Part shown: positions 8,163-17,068 of the stretch, in pieces
How positions within the stretch are numbered: position 1 is the stretch's first letter
Layout of the letters: each line of letters starts with the position of its first letter
Source: UBA4923 sp964606165
Lineage (GTDB): Bacteria > Bacillota > Clostridia > Saccharofermentanales > DTU023
DNA: 53,724 nucleotides
Reading direction: 5' to 3'
Assembly (NCBI GenBank): GCA_964606165.1
Contig: CAZSFQ010000011.1
Span: forward strand, 1 to 53,724
Translations under genes and position numbers: made by a program
The notes under the pieces: model-generated
The model's input: only the letters and a program-made list of their open reading frames with translations
The model's database searches: none
Told to the model about the DNA's origin: nothing

Positions 8163-8875
8163 CGCATAAACCCTTCGGCAATCTCTACCGGCTCCGTCGA
8201 AAGCGCGCCGTCCCGCAGGGTCAGCACCTTGTTGCACAAAGAGGTCAGGATTTCTTCCTCATGGCTTGCAACAAGGATGGTCCGGCCACGGGAGCGCAAC
8301 AAATTAAGGCGGCCCTTGATCAGCTCCCGGCTGTCACCATCAGCCCCCGCAAAAGGCTCGTCCAGCAAAAGAAGAAAGGGGTCGCCCAGAAGGCCGACGA
8401 TGAGGCTGACACGCCGGGCCATGCCGCCGGAGCATTCCCGGATGGGTTTTTCAAGAAAGCCGGATACCAGAGGGTCAGTTGCCGCCATCTCAAGAAAAGT
8501 CTTGCGTCCGGATCGGGAAAAACCCCGGGCGGCCGCCCAGAACACCAGGGTCTCCCTGACCCGGAGTCTGTCATCCAGGGCAAGTTCCTGGGGGACATAA
8601 CCGATCATGGCCCGCCAGCGCGAACGGTCATCCAGGGAAACGCCCCGAAAGTGTATCTCGCCGCTGTCTCTTGAGAGAACCGAGGCGAGAATCTTCAACA
8701 AGGTGCTTTTCCCCGCCCCGTTATCTCCGGCAATTCCCAATATGGTGCCTTCAGGTTGCTTAAAACTCAGGTCATAGAGCGCCTTGTCCGCCGACCATGA
8801 TTTATTCAGGCCGCGAACAGTGAGCTCTCCGCTGTCCCCTCTCACCTTTTCCTCTTGTTTACTGCCGGTTGGCAA
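8159..8875 (-). CDS. ABC transporter ATP-binding protein (exporter 1)
   Basis: A 238-residue nucleotide-binding domain with all motifs: Walker A GDNGAGKST at 50-58, Q-loop Q96 in VPQE, signature CSGGM at 148-152, Walker B LLLLDEP at 168-174 and switch histidine H205. It energises the two permeases encoded immediately downstream. The start is ambiguous: TTG 8875 keeps the full frame, while GTG 8842 has a better AGAGGAAAAG ribosome-binding site. It follows the zinc-ribbon protein gene by 3 bases, so that protein is likely made from the same transcript. Confidence 0.88.
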   Translation of the reverse strand: MPTGSKQEEKVRGDSGELTVRGLNKSWSADKALYDLSFKQPEGTILGIAGDNGAGKSTLLKILASVLSRDSGEIHFRGVSLDDRSRWRAMIGYVPQELALDDRLRVRETLVFWAAARGFSRSGRKTFLEMAATDPLVSGFLEKPIRECSGGMARRVSLIVGLLGDPFLLLLDEPFAGADGDSRELIKGRLNLLRSRGRTILVASHEEEILTSLCNKVLTLRDGALSTEPVEIAEGFMR

Positions 8876-8878
8876 GAT

Positions 8879-10939
8879 CTAGCCCCCGGTATCCCAGTCA
8901 TCCCAGTCGTCCCAGTCGTCACCTCCTGAAAGACCTTCCAGGGCTTCCGGATCTATGCCAAGCTTCTCCAGGGCTTCCATGAGGCGCTCCATGACGCTTT
9001 CGTCCATCATGATTTCTGCCATGGCCTCATCATCACTGGCGTCGTAGTAATCCGCCGGCATATCATTTCGCAGGGAGATCTCTTTGCCCGGCAAGGCATG
9101 ATGGTCAATGCCCACAGTGATTGAAAGCGGCTCGCCATCCACGGGCACCCTCAACTCCACTTTGGCGATCAGGTGGTCAAGCCCCGCTTTTGATTCAATT
9201 TTTCCATCATAGATGATGGTAACCGTTTCCAGATCACCCATGGCCAGATCGTCAAAATCTTTGAGCGTGATGGAGATCCTGCCGACAGGATAAAGGGCAT
9301 CCCCGGATTCCATCAGGCTGAAATCGCTGAAACTGCCCTTGAGGATTTCTTCCTGTACAAGAGAGCCATCCCAGTCCATTTCACCGAACTTGACCGAGAA
9401 GTCTCCTGTACGAAGCCCTCCTTCCATGGTATAGGAAGCCAGGTATTCAAGCTGGAGTTCATCGTCCATCCCCAGGCTGTACAGCTGGGCATGTCTTTCC
9501 CCGTCCTCAACGTGCAGACTTGCCAGCTTAATCGTTTCTTCCTCGCCGTCTTCGCGATTGACAAGAATCAACTCTTCTCCGACCGGTTTGTTTTTCTTGT
9601 CGACAAAAAGCTTTCGTCTCGCCTCAATGGCGTAGTCTTCGGGATAATCTTCGATATCCTCGATGGCCTCCTCGAGACCTGTCAGAAACTGGTCGTAAAT
9701 GTTTTGGCCGTATTCGTAGCCTGGCATGGGCACCGGCTCCGCCAGCCCGGTCAAAAGATCTTTCAAGCCTTCATGGTCACGCAGATAGGCCAGGATTTCC
9801 TTGGCCATGGCCGGAAATCTGTCGGAGGGTACGATCAGCTGGTAGTGATCCAGAACCTGGCTGACTCCACCGATCGTCATTGTTTCACCCTTCACGATCT
9901 CAGGGGTATCGGCGTGTTTATTGAATATTTCTTTCAGGTCTTTGACCATTTGATCCAATTCGTCACCGGTCAAAGTATCCAGCTTGCTACTCTGTCCCGT
10001 CAAACCGAACAAATCTCCCTGGCCGCCCAATAAATCATCCAGCTCATCGGACTGAACAGCCACCGGCTTGTCCAGGACCCCCGGCAGGGAGATGAAGTAA
10101 TAATCCCCCACATTGAAAATTTCGGCTGCCAGGGCTTCCTCTGCTTCGCCCCGCCTGCCCAAACCGAGCCGGGTATGGAATTGAACGGGATCCGCATCGG
10201 TGTCGACCCGGGATTCCAGCTGAAGCCTCAGACTCGAAAGAAGGGTCAGGATCTCGGCCGCCTCCTCCGGCAAGGCATCCGACTTGATATCGAAGGTTAA
10301 TTCTGTCACTGAGCCGAATTTCTTCTGCCCCAGCAGATCTCCCATTGTTGCCTGTACGGCGTAGAGCATGGAATCCTCAGGTATCAAACTGGATGCCGCC
10401 TCAGCCTGACGCCATTTCTTTTCCGGAGAAGAGATGAGGTTCCGGATCTGATCGCCAAAAACGAACCAGGTGCCGGCCAGCAGGCCCAGGATCACAAAAA
10501 CAATGATGACAGGGATATACCAGCGCTTCTTGCGCTTTGGAGCCGGCGGCGGCGCGCCATAGGCGTAGGAAGGATAGGGCGCGGGGGCCTGAGCGTATGG
10601 CTGTGGCGCATGCGCGGGCTGATAGGGATAAGGAACTTGTTGCGGCGGGGGTGGCGCGCCATAGCCGTAGGGTGGCTGCGGTACAGGCGGCGGCTCATAA
10701 TAGCTGGGTGCCGCGGGCGGTTCTTCTGCCGGCGCGGCTTCCGCAATTTCGGCCTCTTCTTGTTCCGGTTCGGAAAGAACAGGTTCAACTGGCTCCGTGG
10801 GCTCAATCGGCTCCGCTTCTACGGATGCCATGACGGCCTCCACTTCCTGTGTGGGTTGCGGCGCAACCCGGAAACCACATTGGGCGCAGAAACTGGCGTC
10901 CGCGGGTAGCTCCGCGCCGCACTGTTGACAGTATTTCAT
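8879..10939 (-). CDS. Zinc-ribbon, proline-rich, single-pass membrane protein with large ectodomain
   Basis: ATG 10939 has GGAGGAAATAGCC upstream. The 686-residue product starts with a zinc ribbon (C4, C7, C18, C21 in MKYCQQCGAELP and FCAQCGF). A Glu/Pro-rich stretch follows, then a Pro/Tyr/Gln-rich linker (about 75-135), one transmembrane helix at about 140-161 and a roughly 520-residue acidic domain outside the cell. The C-terminus repeats DDW three times. Proteins of this layout are common in clostridia. The ectodomain may match a DUF6583-like family, but I am not sure. It precedes the exporter genes by 3 bases, so it may be an accessory or sensor of that transporter. Confidence 0.7.
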   Translation of the reverse strand: MKYCQQCGAELPADASFCAQCGFRVAPQPTQEVEAVMASVEAEPIEPTEPVEPVLSEPEQEEAEIAEAAPAEEPPAAPSYYEPPPVPQPPYGYGAPPPPQQVPYPYQPAHAPQPYAQAPAPYPSYAYGAPPPAPKRKKRWYIPVIIVFVILGLLAGTWFVFGDQIRNLISSPEKKWRQAEAASSLIPEDSMLYAVQATMGDLLGQKKFGSVTELTFDIKSDALPEEAAEILTLLSSLRLQLESRVDTDADPVQFHTRLGLGRRGEAEEALAAEIFNVGDYYFISLPGVLDKPVAVQSDELDDLLGGQGDLFGLTGQSSKLDTLTGDELDQMVKDLKEIFNKHADTPEIVKGETMTIGGVSQVLDHYQLIVPSDRFPAMAKEILAYLRDHEGLKDLLTGLAEPVPMPGYEYGQNIYDQFLTGLEEAIEDIEDYPEDYAIEARRKLFVDKKNKPVGEELILVNREDGEEETIKLASLHVEDGERHAQLYSLGMDDELQLEYLASYTMEGGLRTGDFSVKFGEMDWDGSLVQEEILKGSFSDFSLMESGDALYPVGRISITLKDFDDLAMGDLETVTIIYDGKIESKAGLDHLIAKVELRVPVDGEPLSITVGIDHHALPGKEISLRNDMPADYYDASDDEAMAEIMMDESVMERLMEALEKLGIDPEALEGLSGGDDWDDWDDWDTGG

Positions 10940-11024
10940 GGCTATTTCCTCCTGGCTGGCAGCCTTTGGACCGGATTGCGATAAGACCGGCATGGCTCCC
11001 TTGTTGAAAAGATATGGTCGGGTG

Positions 11025-11051
11025 CCGGCCAGGCATCTTATGCCTGACCGG
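11025..11051. repeat. Inverted repeat with 12-base arms in the leader of the zinc-ribbon gene
   Basis: CCGGCCAGGCAT and ATGCCTGACCGG flank a three-base loop with one non-Watson-Crick position. It lies between nrdJ's stop and the zinc-ribbon start. There is no T tract on the minus strand right after it, so a classical Rho-independent terminator is not clear. It could be a leader structure or a weak nrdJ terminator. A TATAAT box on the minus strand sits just upstream (reverse complement at about 11062-11067). Confidence 0.5.
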
Positions 11052-11108
11052 GCTTGTGCTTAATTATACCAAGAAATTGGATGGCGGAAACGTATCATGG
11101 CTCCCGGT

Positions 11109-14100
11109 TTAGGAACAGCCCGTTGTTTCCCCGCAATCCAGGCAGACCTTGCAGGTCCCGTTTTTGACCATGCGGGTGCCCGAGCAGTTGGGACAGACCG
11201 ACCCGTCATGGAGCCGCTCACCCGTTCTGCTCGCCTCGCGCGCCTTTTCGTGGATGAAATCGTCCATGCTGATCTGAAACCTTGCGGCCTCTCCCTCGTC
11301 GCCTTCCTCTCCCCCGGGTTTGACCTGGACACGGGTAAAGTCCCCCGCTTCAATGTCCAGCACCTTGCTGATCAGGTCGGAGACCGATGTACAGTATTTG
11401 ATGTAGGGGTGGCGCTGTACAAAACCATAGGGTTCGTATTTCTGGCCCCGCAGCATTTTGGAGATGGCTTCGGGCTTGATGCCATACTGGAGCATAACGG
11501 AAATGGTCTTGGACAGCGAATTCAAAAGGCCGGTGATCAGGGTGCCTTCGCGGTCAGTCGTCATGAACAGTTCGGTTATGGCCCCCTCTTCATCCCGGTT
11601 GACGGTAATGTAGACTTTGACATCCTCGATCTGGGCCGGATGGGTGGTCCCCGACCGGATCCCATAGGGTTTCACCCGGCCGTGGACCCATTCGCCGCGA
11701 ACAAGCTTCCCATTGCATTCATCGAGCTCTTCTTTGGTCTTTTTGGCGACATGGAGCAAGTCCTGGTAGGTCAGATCCTCCAGGGGAAGATCCAGCCCCT
11801 CAACACCCGCCAGGCGGATGTTAAGGGGCTGGGCGTATTTGGAGCCGTCGCGGTAAAGCGTGATCCCCTTGATCCCCTGAATCCAGGAGGTCAGGACAAC
11901 ATCGGCGAAATCCTGGACGGTCGCCTCCCCGGGGAGGTTGACCGTCTTTGAAACAGCGCCCGAGATGAGCGGCGTGATGGCCGCGACCATGCCGACGTGG
12001 CCCTGCCATGGGATATACCGTTCACCGCTGCCGCATTGATTGGCGGTATCAAAGATGGCCAGGTCCTCATCCTTGAGAAAGGGCGCGCCTTCAATCTTTC
12101 CGTCCAGTATCATGCCATCGTCGCCCTCGCGCATGATATAGGCGACGATGGCCTCCCGCTCTTCCCTGGAATAGCCGCGCGCGGCCAATCCCTCTTCGAC
12201 GACGGGATTGACCAGTTTCATCAAGCCTCCGCCCGCAAGCTTTTTGTAGACGACATGGGAGAAAAAGGGTTCGATACTGGTCGCGGCACAGTCCATGGCA
12301 AAAGAGATTGTGCCGGTGGGGGCCATGACAGAAACCTGGGCGTTGCGGTATCCGTGCTCCCCGCCCCAGGTCTCCGCTCTGGTCCAGCTCTCCTTCAAGG
12401 CCTCCGAAAGCAGGCCGAAACCCCTTTGTTCAAGAAGCTGGTGGTCGACGACGGGGAGCTGGTAGCCGATGGCTTCCGCTTCGTCTGTTCTGACACCGGC
12501 AGCCCGGCTGTGGTTGCGGATGACCCGCAGCATATGGTCGCGGTTTTTTTCATAATGGATAAAAGGCGTGAGCTGCTGAGCCATGATGGCGGAAATCGCG
12601 TAACTCTGGCCGGTCAGTATCCCGGCAAGGGCGCCGCCAATGGCGCGCGCCTCCGCCGAGTCATAGGGAATTCCGGCGCTCATGAACAAGGAGGCCAGGT
12701 TGGCCAGGCCAAGCCCCGTTGCGCGAAAAGCCCAGGTTTTGCGCGCGATGGCAGGCGTAGGGAACTGTCCCCAGTGAATGGAAGCCTCAAGGGCCAGCTG
12801 GGCGATGGTGATCAGGTGGAGATAAGCCCCGGTGTCAAAGGTGTGCAGGCCGGGATCGAAGAAGCGCATGATATTGATGGAAGCCAGGTTGCAGCTGGTG
12901 TCATCGAGAAAAGCGTATTCCCCGCAGGGATTGGTCGAGTTGATACGGTTGTGCCTGGCGGTCAGGTCACCGTCCTCCCCGGCGGGGCAGGTATGCCAGG
13001 CGTTGAAGGTGTCATCGAACTGCGGAGCCGGGTCGGCGCACCGCCAGGCTGATTTGTTGAAGATCTCCCAAAGGTGGCTGACGCGGACCGGGCGGTCGAC
13101 GCTCGAATCGCGCCGGCCGCGCAGAAGAATGGTCGATGTGGGGTCGCGGTCGAGCTGGACCACTTTTTGCATGAATTCGTCATTGAAGCGAACTGAATTA
13201 TTCGAGTTTTGACCGGAAACGGTCTGGTAGGCCTCTCCGTCAATGTCGGCGTCGTAGCCCATCTTGGCCAGGGCGATCACCTTGTCTTCTTCCCGGGCCT
13301 TCCAGGTAATAAAGTCCTCAATCTCCGGATGATCGATGTCAAGACAGACCATCTTGGCTGCCCGCCTCGTGGTTCCGCCCGATTTGATGGCGCCGGCGTT
13401 CCGGTCGAGGCCCTTCAGAAAGCTCATCAGGCCGGACGATTGACCGCCGCCCGAGAGCGCTTCGCCGTCTGCCCGGATCGAAGAGAAGTTGGTGCCGGTT
13501 CCCGACCCGCCCTTGAAGAGCTTGGTTTCCGATACATAGCCCTCCGTGATGGAGTGCGGACCTAGCAGCTTGTCTTCAATGGAAAGAATGAAACAGGCCG
13601 ATGCCTGGGTCCGGCTGTAGTCATCGTCACTCATGACGACCCGGCCCTTTTCTTCGTCGTAGTAGTAGAGTTCGCTTTGGCCGCCGGCAATCCCGTATTT
13701 CAGCTTCAGGCCCGTATTGAACCATTGCGGTGAGTTGGGCGCGAACATCTGGGCCAGGATGGCGTAGACCAGTTCATCGTAGAGAATTTCAGCTTCCGGC
13801 CCCTGGTCGATCATCCCCTCATCGACCAGCGCCCCGACCCAGAAGGAAACCATACGGTCGGCCAGCTGTCTCATGGACGTTTCATGGCCCGGTTCGCCCG
13901 GAACACCCGCCTTGCGAAAATACTTGGACGCGATGATGTCACAGGCCTGCTGCGAATACGATTCAGGAAACTCAAGCCCCTTGAGGTCGGTCAGGACGCG
14001 GCCTGTTTTGTGATCTTTGAGCAGGACGTCACAGAACTTCCAGCGAAAAAGATCAAAGACCTCACCGCCTTGCTTTTCCAGCGCTTTGGTAAAATGACGT

Positions 14101-14126
14101 TTGATAAACGGTGACAACACGCTCAT
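11109..14126 (-). CDS. nrdJ: Adenosylcobalamin-dependent (class II) ribonucleotide reductase
   Basis: This 1005-residue enzyme reduces ribonucleotides to deoxyribonucleotides using adenosylcobalamin, in the cytoplasm. Family signatures are the NSPQWFNTGL stretch, QASACFILS (redox cysteine region), the GGSGTGTNFSSIR loop, INSTNPCGEYAFLDDTSCNLASIN (active-site loop with NPCGE) and MAPTGTISFAMDC. The C-terminus is a zinc ribbon (CPNC...CKVCLDCG) carrying the shuttle cysteines. ATG 14126 is chosen because family members begin close to the LSPFIKRHF-like segment; an upstream ATG at 14189 in the same frame is possible. Paired NrdR boxes upstream and cobO at 5.2 kb fit this enzyme. Confidence 0.93.
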   Translation of the reverse strand: MSVLSPFIKRHFTKALEKQGGEVFDLFRWKFCDVLLKDHKTGRVLTDLKGLEFPESYSQQACDIIASKYFRKAGVPGEPGHETSMRQLADRMVSFWVGALVDEGMIDQGPEAEILYDELVYAILAQMFAPNSPQWFNTGLKLKYGIAGGQSELYYYDEEKGRVVMSDDDYSRTQASACFILSIEDKLLGPHSITEGYVSETKLFKGGSGTGTNFSSIRADGEALSGGGQSSGLMSFLKGLDRNAGAIKSGGTTRRAAKMVCLDIDHPEIEDFITWKAREEDKVIALAKMGYDADIDGEAYQTVSGQNSNNSVRFNDEFMQKVVQLDRDPTSTILLRGRRDSSVDRPVRVSHLWEIFNKSAWRCADPAPQFDDTFNAWHTCPAGEDGDLTARHNRINSTNPCGEYAFLDDTSCNLASINIMRFFDPGLHTFDTGAYLHLITIAQLALEASIHWGQFPTPAIARKTWAFRATGLGLANLASLFMSAGIPYDSAEARAIGGALAGILTGQSYAISAIMAQQLTPFIHYEKNRDHMLRVIRNHSRAAGVRTDEAEAIGYQLPVVDHQLLEQRGFGLLSEALKESWTRAETWGGEHGYRNAQVSVMAPTGTISFAMDCAATSIEPFFSHVVYKKLAGGGLMKLVNPVVEEGLAARGYSREEREAIVAYIMREGDDGMILDGKIEGAPFLKDEDLAIFDTANQCGSGERYIPWQGHVGMVAAITPLISGAVSKTVNLPGEATVQDFADVVLTSWIQGIKGITLYRDGSKYAQPLNIRLAGVEGLDLPLEDLTYQDLLHVAKKTKEELDECNGKLVRGEWVHGRVKPYGIRSGTTHPAQIEDVKVYITVNRDEEGAITELFMTTDREGTLITGLLNSLSKTISVMLQYGIKPEAISKMLRGQKYEPYGFVQRHPYIKYCTSVSDLISKVLDIEAGDFTRVQVKPGGEEGDEGEAARFQISMDDFIHEKAREASRTGERLHDGSVCPNCSGTRMVKNGTCKVCLDCGETTGCS

Positions 14127-14198
14127 GACAACACCCTGCCTCTTTCCCTGTCCCGGTGATCGGCTGTTTCGATAATAAAACAGCTCCATGCTTAAAAT

Positions 14199-14244
14199 AC
14201 ACTATATAGTAGGTCTGGTTCGATCATACTACCAAATGTAGTGT
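14199..14244 (-). promoter_or_regulatory. Paired NrdR boxes overlapping the nrdJ promoter
   Basis: Box 1 (14199-14214) reads ACACTATATAGTAGGT. Box 2 (14229-14244), reverse complemented, reads ACACTACATTTGGTAG. Both share the ACACTA core of the NrdR consensus, and their centres are 30 bases apart, about three helical turns, as expected for NrdR pairs. A candidate minus-strand promoter is embedded in them: -35 TTGGTA (14230-14235 complement), an 18-base spacer and -10 TACTAT (14206-14211 complement). Repression would close the promoter when deoxynucleotides are abundant. No nrdR gene is in the window. Confidence 0.75.
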
Positions 14245-14340
14245 TTTATTGTTACAGATTCATGACAAAAGCGACGCCAACGGTCAATGACCGTCCGTGT
14301 TATGATTGAAAACGATTCAAGAGAACCAGGAAGGACTGTT

Positions 14341-14727
14341 ATGGCTCACCCGGATCACCACAGACGACGCCGCTTCCTCTTGGCAGCCGCCCTGCTCCTG
14401 TTGCTGACCCTTGTCACCGCCTGCGGCATCAACCGGGATCTGCTCGGGTCGTGGCAGCTGATTGATGCCGGCGGGACTGGCTTTGACCCCCGGACACAAT
14501 TTGAATTCCGGGACAGCCGCGAGCTCCTGGTCACGCCTCACACGCCCGGCGTGACCCTGACCTACACCTCAGGCCCCGGGGGAGATCTGAGCATCACGAC
14601 AAAAAGAGAGGGATCCAGTTCCTTTACCCTGAAGATGACTTATGAAGTAGATGGAGACAGACTGTCTGTCACGGATGAAGAAGGTCTTACGCTTGTATTC
14701 CAGCGCCTGGCCGATCCAGCTCCTTGA
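14341..14727 (+). CDS. Putative lipoprotein, 128 aa
   Basis: ATG 14341 follows AGGAAGG. The N-terminus is basic (HHRRRRF), then hydrophobic (LLAAALLLLLTL), ending in the lipobox LVTAC, so the protein should be a membrane-anchored lipoprotein. The rest reads LLGSWQLIDAGG...FDPRTQFEFRDSRELLVT with alternating strands, resembling small lipocalin-like beta-barrel or DUF5640-type domains; this is only a shape-based guess. It is divergent from nrdJ. Its last 41 bases overlap the 3' end of the opposite-strand nucleotidyltransferase gene. Confidence 0.7.
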   Translation: MAHPDHHRRRRFLLAAALLLLLTLVTACGINRDLLGSWQLIDAGGTGFDPRTQFEFRDSRELLVTPHTPGVTLTYTSGPGGDLSITTKREGSSSFTLKMTYEVDGDRLSVTDEEGLTLVFQRLADPAP

Positions 14728-15979
14728 GGAGGATATCCTTGCGATTGGCAATGCCGTCAACACAGACAGCTTCCAGCAATTGTTCCAAACGCCGGCCAAT
14801 GGCAGGTCCCCGGTAACCGCGCCTGGTCAGATCCCTGCCATCGACGGCAAGGTCATCCAGGCTGAGATTGCGGCCTCCCGCGATCAGGGCCCGGGCGACG
14901 CGTCCGACCGACCCGAGGACAGCTTGCCTGCCCGCATCGCCCGGATAGCGGGCCCGGGCATCGGCCATTCGCATTTCCATCACCTCGAAGAAAGAGGATT
15001 CCCCCCACCGGCGCAAAAGCCGCCAGACAGACCGCTCGTCCTGCGCCATTTCCTCTGTCCTGGACGCGGCCAGCAAGCTGATTTTTTCAGTGTCTTTCCT
15101 GCTGAACCGCAGAGCCTGGGCGACAGAAACAGCGGTATCCGCGCAAGACGCCTCCTCCAAATCGTAAAGGAGGGCGGCCATCCGCATAAGGGGATCGGGG
15201 GAAACATTTGCTATACGCCTTATGGCGATTTGGTAGAGGGATTCACCCCCGCCTGCCGGTGTTGACCGCAAGGCGGCAAGGGCCGGGATGGCCTCGGCCA
15301 TGACAGGGGCGTAGGTATCCAGGACGTCAGCCAGATTGGGACCCGCAAGCAGGCGCTCCAATTCAATCCGTATGCGCTCCGGCGCGATATGCGGGAGCAG
15401 CCGGCTCGCTTTCCCCAGGGCACGCCGGGTGGATGGTTCGATCTCAAATCCCAACTCGGCACTGAAACGCAGCGCGCGCAGCACCCTGAGCGCGTCTTCT
15501 TCGAAACGCTTTTCCGCTTCGCCCACGGCGCGGATCAGGCGCCCTTCGAGGTCAGCTCTGCCGCCCCAGGGATCGATCAGGCCCTGTTCAGGATGCCAGG
15601 CCATGGCATTGATGGTAAAGTCCCTCCTGGCCAGGTCGTCTTCAATGGATCCGGTGAACCAGACCTGATCAGGATGGCGGAAGTCCGAGTAGCTGCCCTC
15701 TTTGCGGAAGGTGGTCACCTCGACCCTCTCTTCCCCCGCGATCACCGTCATGGTCCCGTGGACCAGGCCGGTTGGAACCGTCCGGTAGGAAGAAAAAACC
15801 TCCGCGACTTGCTCGGGAGTGGCGGAGGTGGCCAGGTCATAGTCGTGGGTCGGCCGCCGGAGGATCAGGTCGCGCAAATAACCTCCCACGACAAAGCAGG
15901 CGAAACCGGCGCCATTCAGCTGATCAATCAGCTGTCGGATGGGGTCGGGAATAAAAAGCGGCTGCTTATCCGGCAGCAT
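14687..15979 (-). CDS. CCA tRNA nucleotidyltransferase / poly(A) polymerase family
   Basis: A 430-residue class II nucleotidyltransferase. The catalytic head shows GGYLRD (32-37) and HDYD (45-48; D46 and D48 bind metal), then VEVTTFR, the RRDFTINAMA motif (118-127), and the neck motif EEDALRVLRALRFSAELGF. This is the pattern of enzymes that add CCA to tRNA 3' ends; poly(A) polymerases share it and cannot be excluded. ATG 15979 overlaps the upstream membrane-protein gene by 14 bases and has a GAAAGAAG site. No C-terminal HD domain is evident. Confidence 0.88.
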   Translation of the reverse strand: MLPDKQPLFIPDPIRQLIDQLNGAGFACFVVGGYLRDLILRRPTHDYDLATSATPEQVAEVFSSYRTVPTGLVHGTMTVIAGEERVEVTTFRKEGSYSDFRHPDQVWFTGSIEDDLARRDFTINAMAWHPEQGLIDPWGGRADLEGRLIRAVGEAEKRFEEDALRVLRALRFSAELGFEIEPSTRRALGKASRLLPHIAPERIRIELERLLAGPNLADVLDTYAPVMAEAIPALAALRSTPAGGGESLYQIAIRRIANVSPDPLMRMAALLYDLEEASCADTAVSVAQALRFSRKDTEKISLLAASRTEEMAQDERSVWRLLRRWGESSFFEVMEMRMADARARYPGDAGRQAVLGSVGRVARALIAGGRNLSLDDLAVDGRDLTRRGYRGPAIGRRLEQLLEAVCVDGIANRKDILLKELDRPGAGIQA

Positions 15980-16430
15980 CTTCTTTCGGCGCCTGCTCAC
16001 GGTTGAGTGTCGCTCCCACGATGAGAAGCACCGACAAGGCGAGCTGAATCAAGCCCGGCGCTGTCAGGCCAAGAGCCAGGGAGGTGACGGCAAAGGCAAT
16101 CCCCAGGGCAAGCGCGAAGCCGGACTTGGCCGTGTCGTCCTTGCGCTTCCAGATCAGGAGACCGCAGATGAGCTGCAGGGCCGAAAACAAGAGCATGAGC
16201 ACACCTGCGATGATGCCGGCGCCGCTTATAACACGGCCCGCGACGTCGCCGATGGGGTAGGAGCTCCCCTCAAGCAAGCTGGCCAAAACCTGGTCGAGCC
16301 CGCGAAGAAGCGAGCCGGCCCAGACGGTAAGGGCGATGACGAAGGGGCTGATCAGGACACCCAGGCCGCCGAGTACGGCCAGGCCCGCTGAACCGATTGA
16401 AATAAAGATGGATCCCTTTGGTTTGATCAT
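15966..16430 (-). CDS. Four-helix membrane protein, paralogue of the next gene
   Basis: A 154-residue integral membrane protein with four hydrophobic segments (about residues 10-28, 62-90, 103-122 and 124-142). Between helices two and three is a basic loop LIWKRKDDTAKSGFALALGIAF, matched by SLRRRDDLSRSTFPLVIGIIF in the upstream neighbour. Both proteins end their last helix with a GAxLN(R/K)(E/Q)Q motif. The two genes therefore look like a tandem duplication. No function is known to me. The ATG has GGAGGTTAAGTCC upstream, a good ribosome-binding site. Confidence 0.7.
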   Translation of the reverse strand: MIKPKGSIFISIGSAGLAVLGGLGVLISPFVIALTVWAGSLLRGLDQVLASLLEGSSYPIGDVAGRVISGAGIIAGVLMLLFSALQLICGLLIWKRKDDTAKSGFALALGIAFAVTSLALGLTAPGLIQLALSVLLIVGATLNREQAPKEDAAG

Positions 16431-16482
16431 GGACTTAACCTCCTTGGGTGCATGATGTCAGTCAGCTGCCGCCTTTATGCCT

Positions 16483-17019
16483 TCAGGGCTGATTGCTCCC
16501 CGGGGGCAAAGCCTGCTGGGCGGGTGGCTCTTGCGGGTAGTAGACAGGCAGGGGCCAGCCGCTGGAACGCAATTGTTGTTTATTCAGGATGGCCCCGATC
16601 AAAATGAGTCCGGGGAAAACAAGGGCAAGGACAGAAGAAATCCAGGCCAGGGATGCCAGATACCAGGGAAAAATGAAAAGTTGAGGCAAGGCGAGGAGGA
16701 CAAAGATGATTCCGATCACCAGCGGAAAAGTCGACCGTGAAAGGTCATCCCGCCGTCTCAAAGACAAGGCCGCAAAAACAATAATCAAGGTAAAGTAGGC
16801 GATGATGAGCAGCCCGATGATCAGGCCGAAGGACATAAGAAGGGTGGAGAGGTCCACTCCCCATTCCGTCGGGGTTTCAATCAGCGCTCCCAGCAGCTTC
16901 AAAATGAGGGAGCCGGCGATGAGCATGAAGAGGCCGGACATGATCCCCATGCCCGCGCTGACAATCCACAAAATAGATCCGACCAGGATCCAGACACTGC
17001 CTTTCGCTCTTTCCGCCAT
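16483..17019 (-). CDS. Four-helix membrane protein, paralogue of the previous gene
   Basis: A 178-residue membrane protein. ATG 17019 is preferred because GGAGGAGG lies upstream and a longer frame would add an unlikely leader. It has four helices, starting with VWILVGSILWIVSAGMGIMS, and shares the loop motif RRRDDLSRSTFPLVIGI and the GAILNKQQ ending with its downstream neighbour. The C-terminal tail is proline-rich (PVYYPQEPPAQQALPPG) and probably cytoplasmic. The pair precedes the CCA-adding enzyme gene on the same strand. Function unknown. Confidence 0.7.
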   Translation of the reverse strand: MAERAKGSVWILVGSILWIVSAGMGIMSGLFMLIAGSLILKLLGALIETPTEWGVDLSTLLMSFGLIIGLLIIAYFTLIIVFAALSLRRRDDLSRSTFPLVIGIIFVLLALPQLFIFPWYLASLAWISSVLALVFPGLILIGAILNKQQLRSSGWPLPVYYPQEPPAQQALPPGSNQP

Positions 17020-17068
17020 CCCGACCACCTCCTCCAGACATTGTAAGAGAACGGCTAACCCGCCTTCA

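Noticed and set aside
10540..10760. Apparent short repeats (GCGGC / CATAGG) in the zinc-ribbon gene
   Set aside because: They are codon-level repetition of Pro/Tyr/Ala in the linker, not a CRISPR or tandem-repeat array.
11097..13052. Two long plus-strand open frames opposite nrdJ (284 and 351 codons)
   Set aside because: They mirror the GC-rich codon pattern of nrdJ, show no recognisable motifs and lack ribosome-binding sites.
14190..14340. Possible cobalamin riboswitch ahead of nrdJ
   Set aside because: The leader is under 80 bases and has no B12-box-like element; NrdR boxes explain the conserved-looking sequence.
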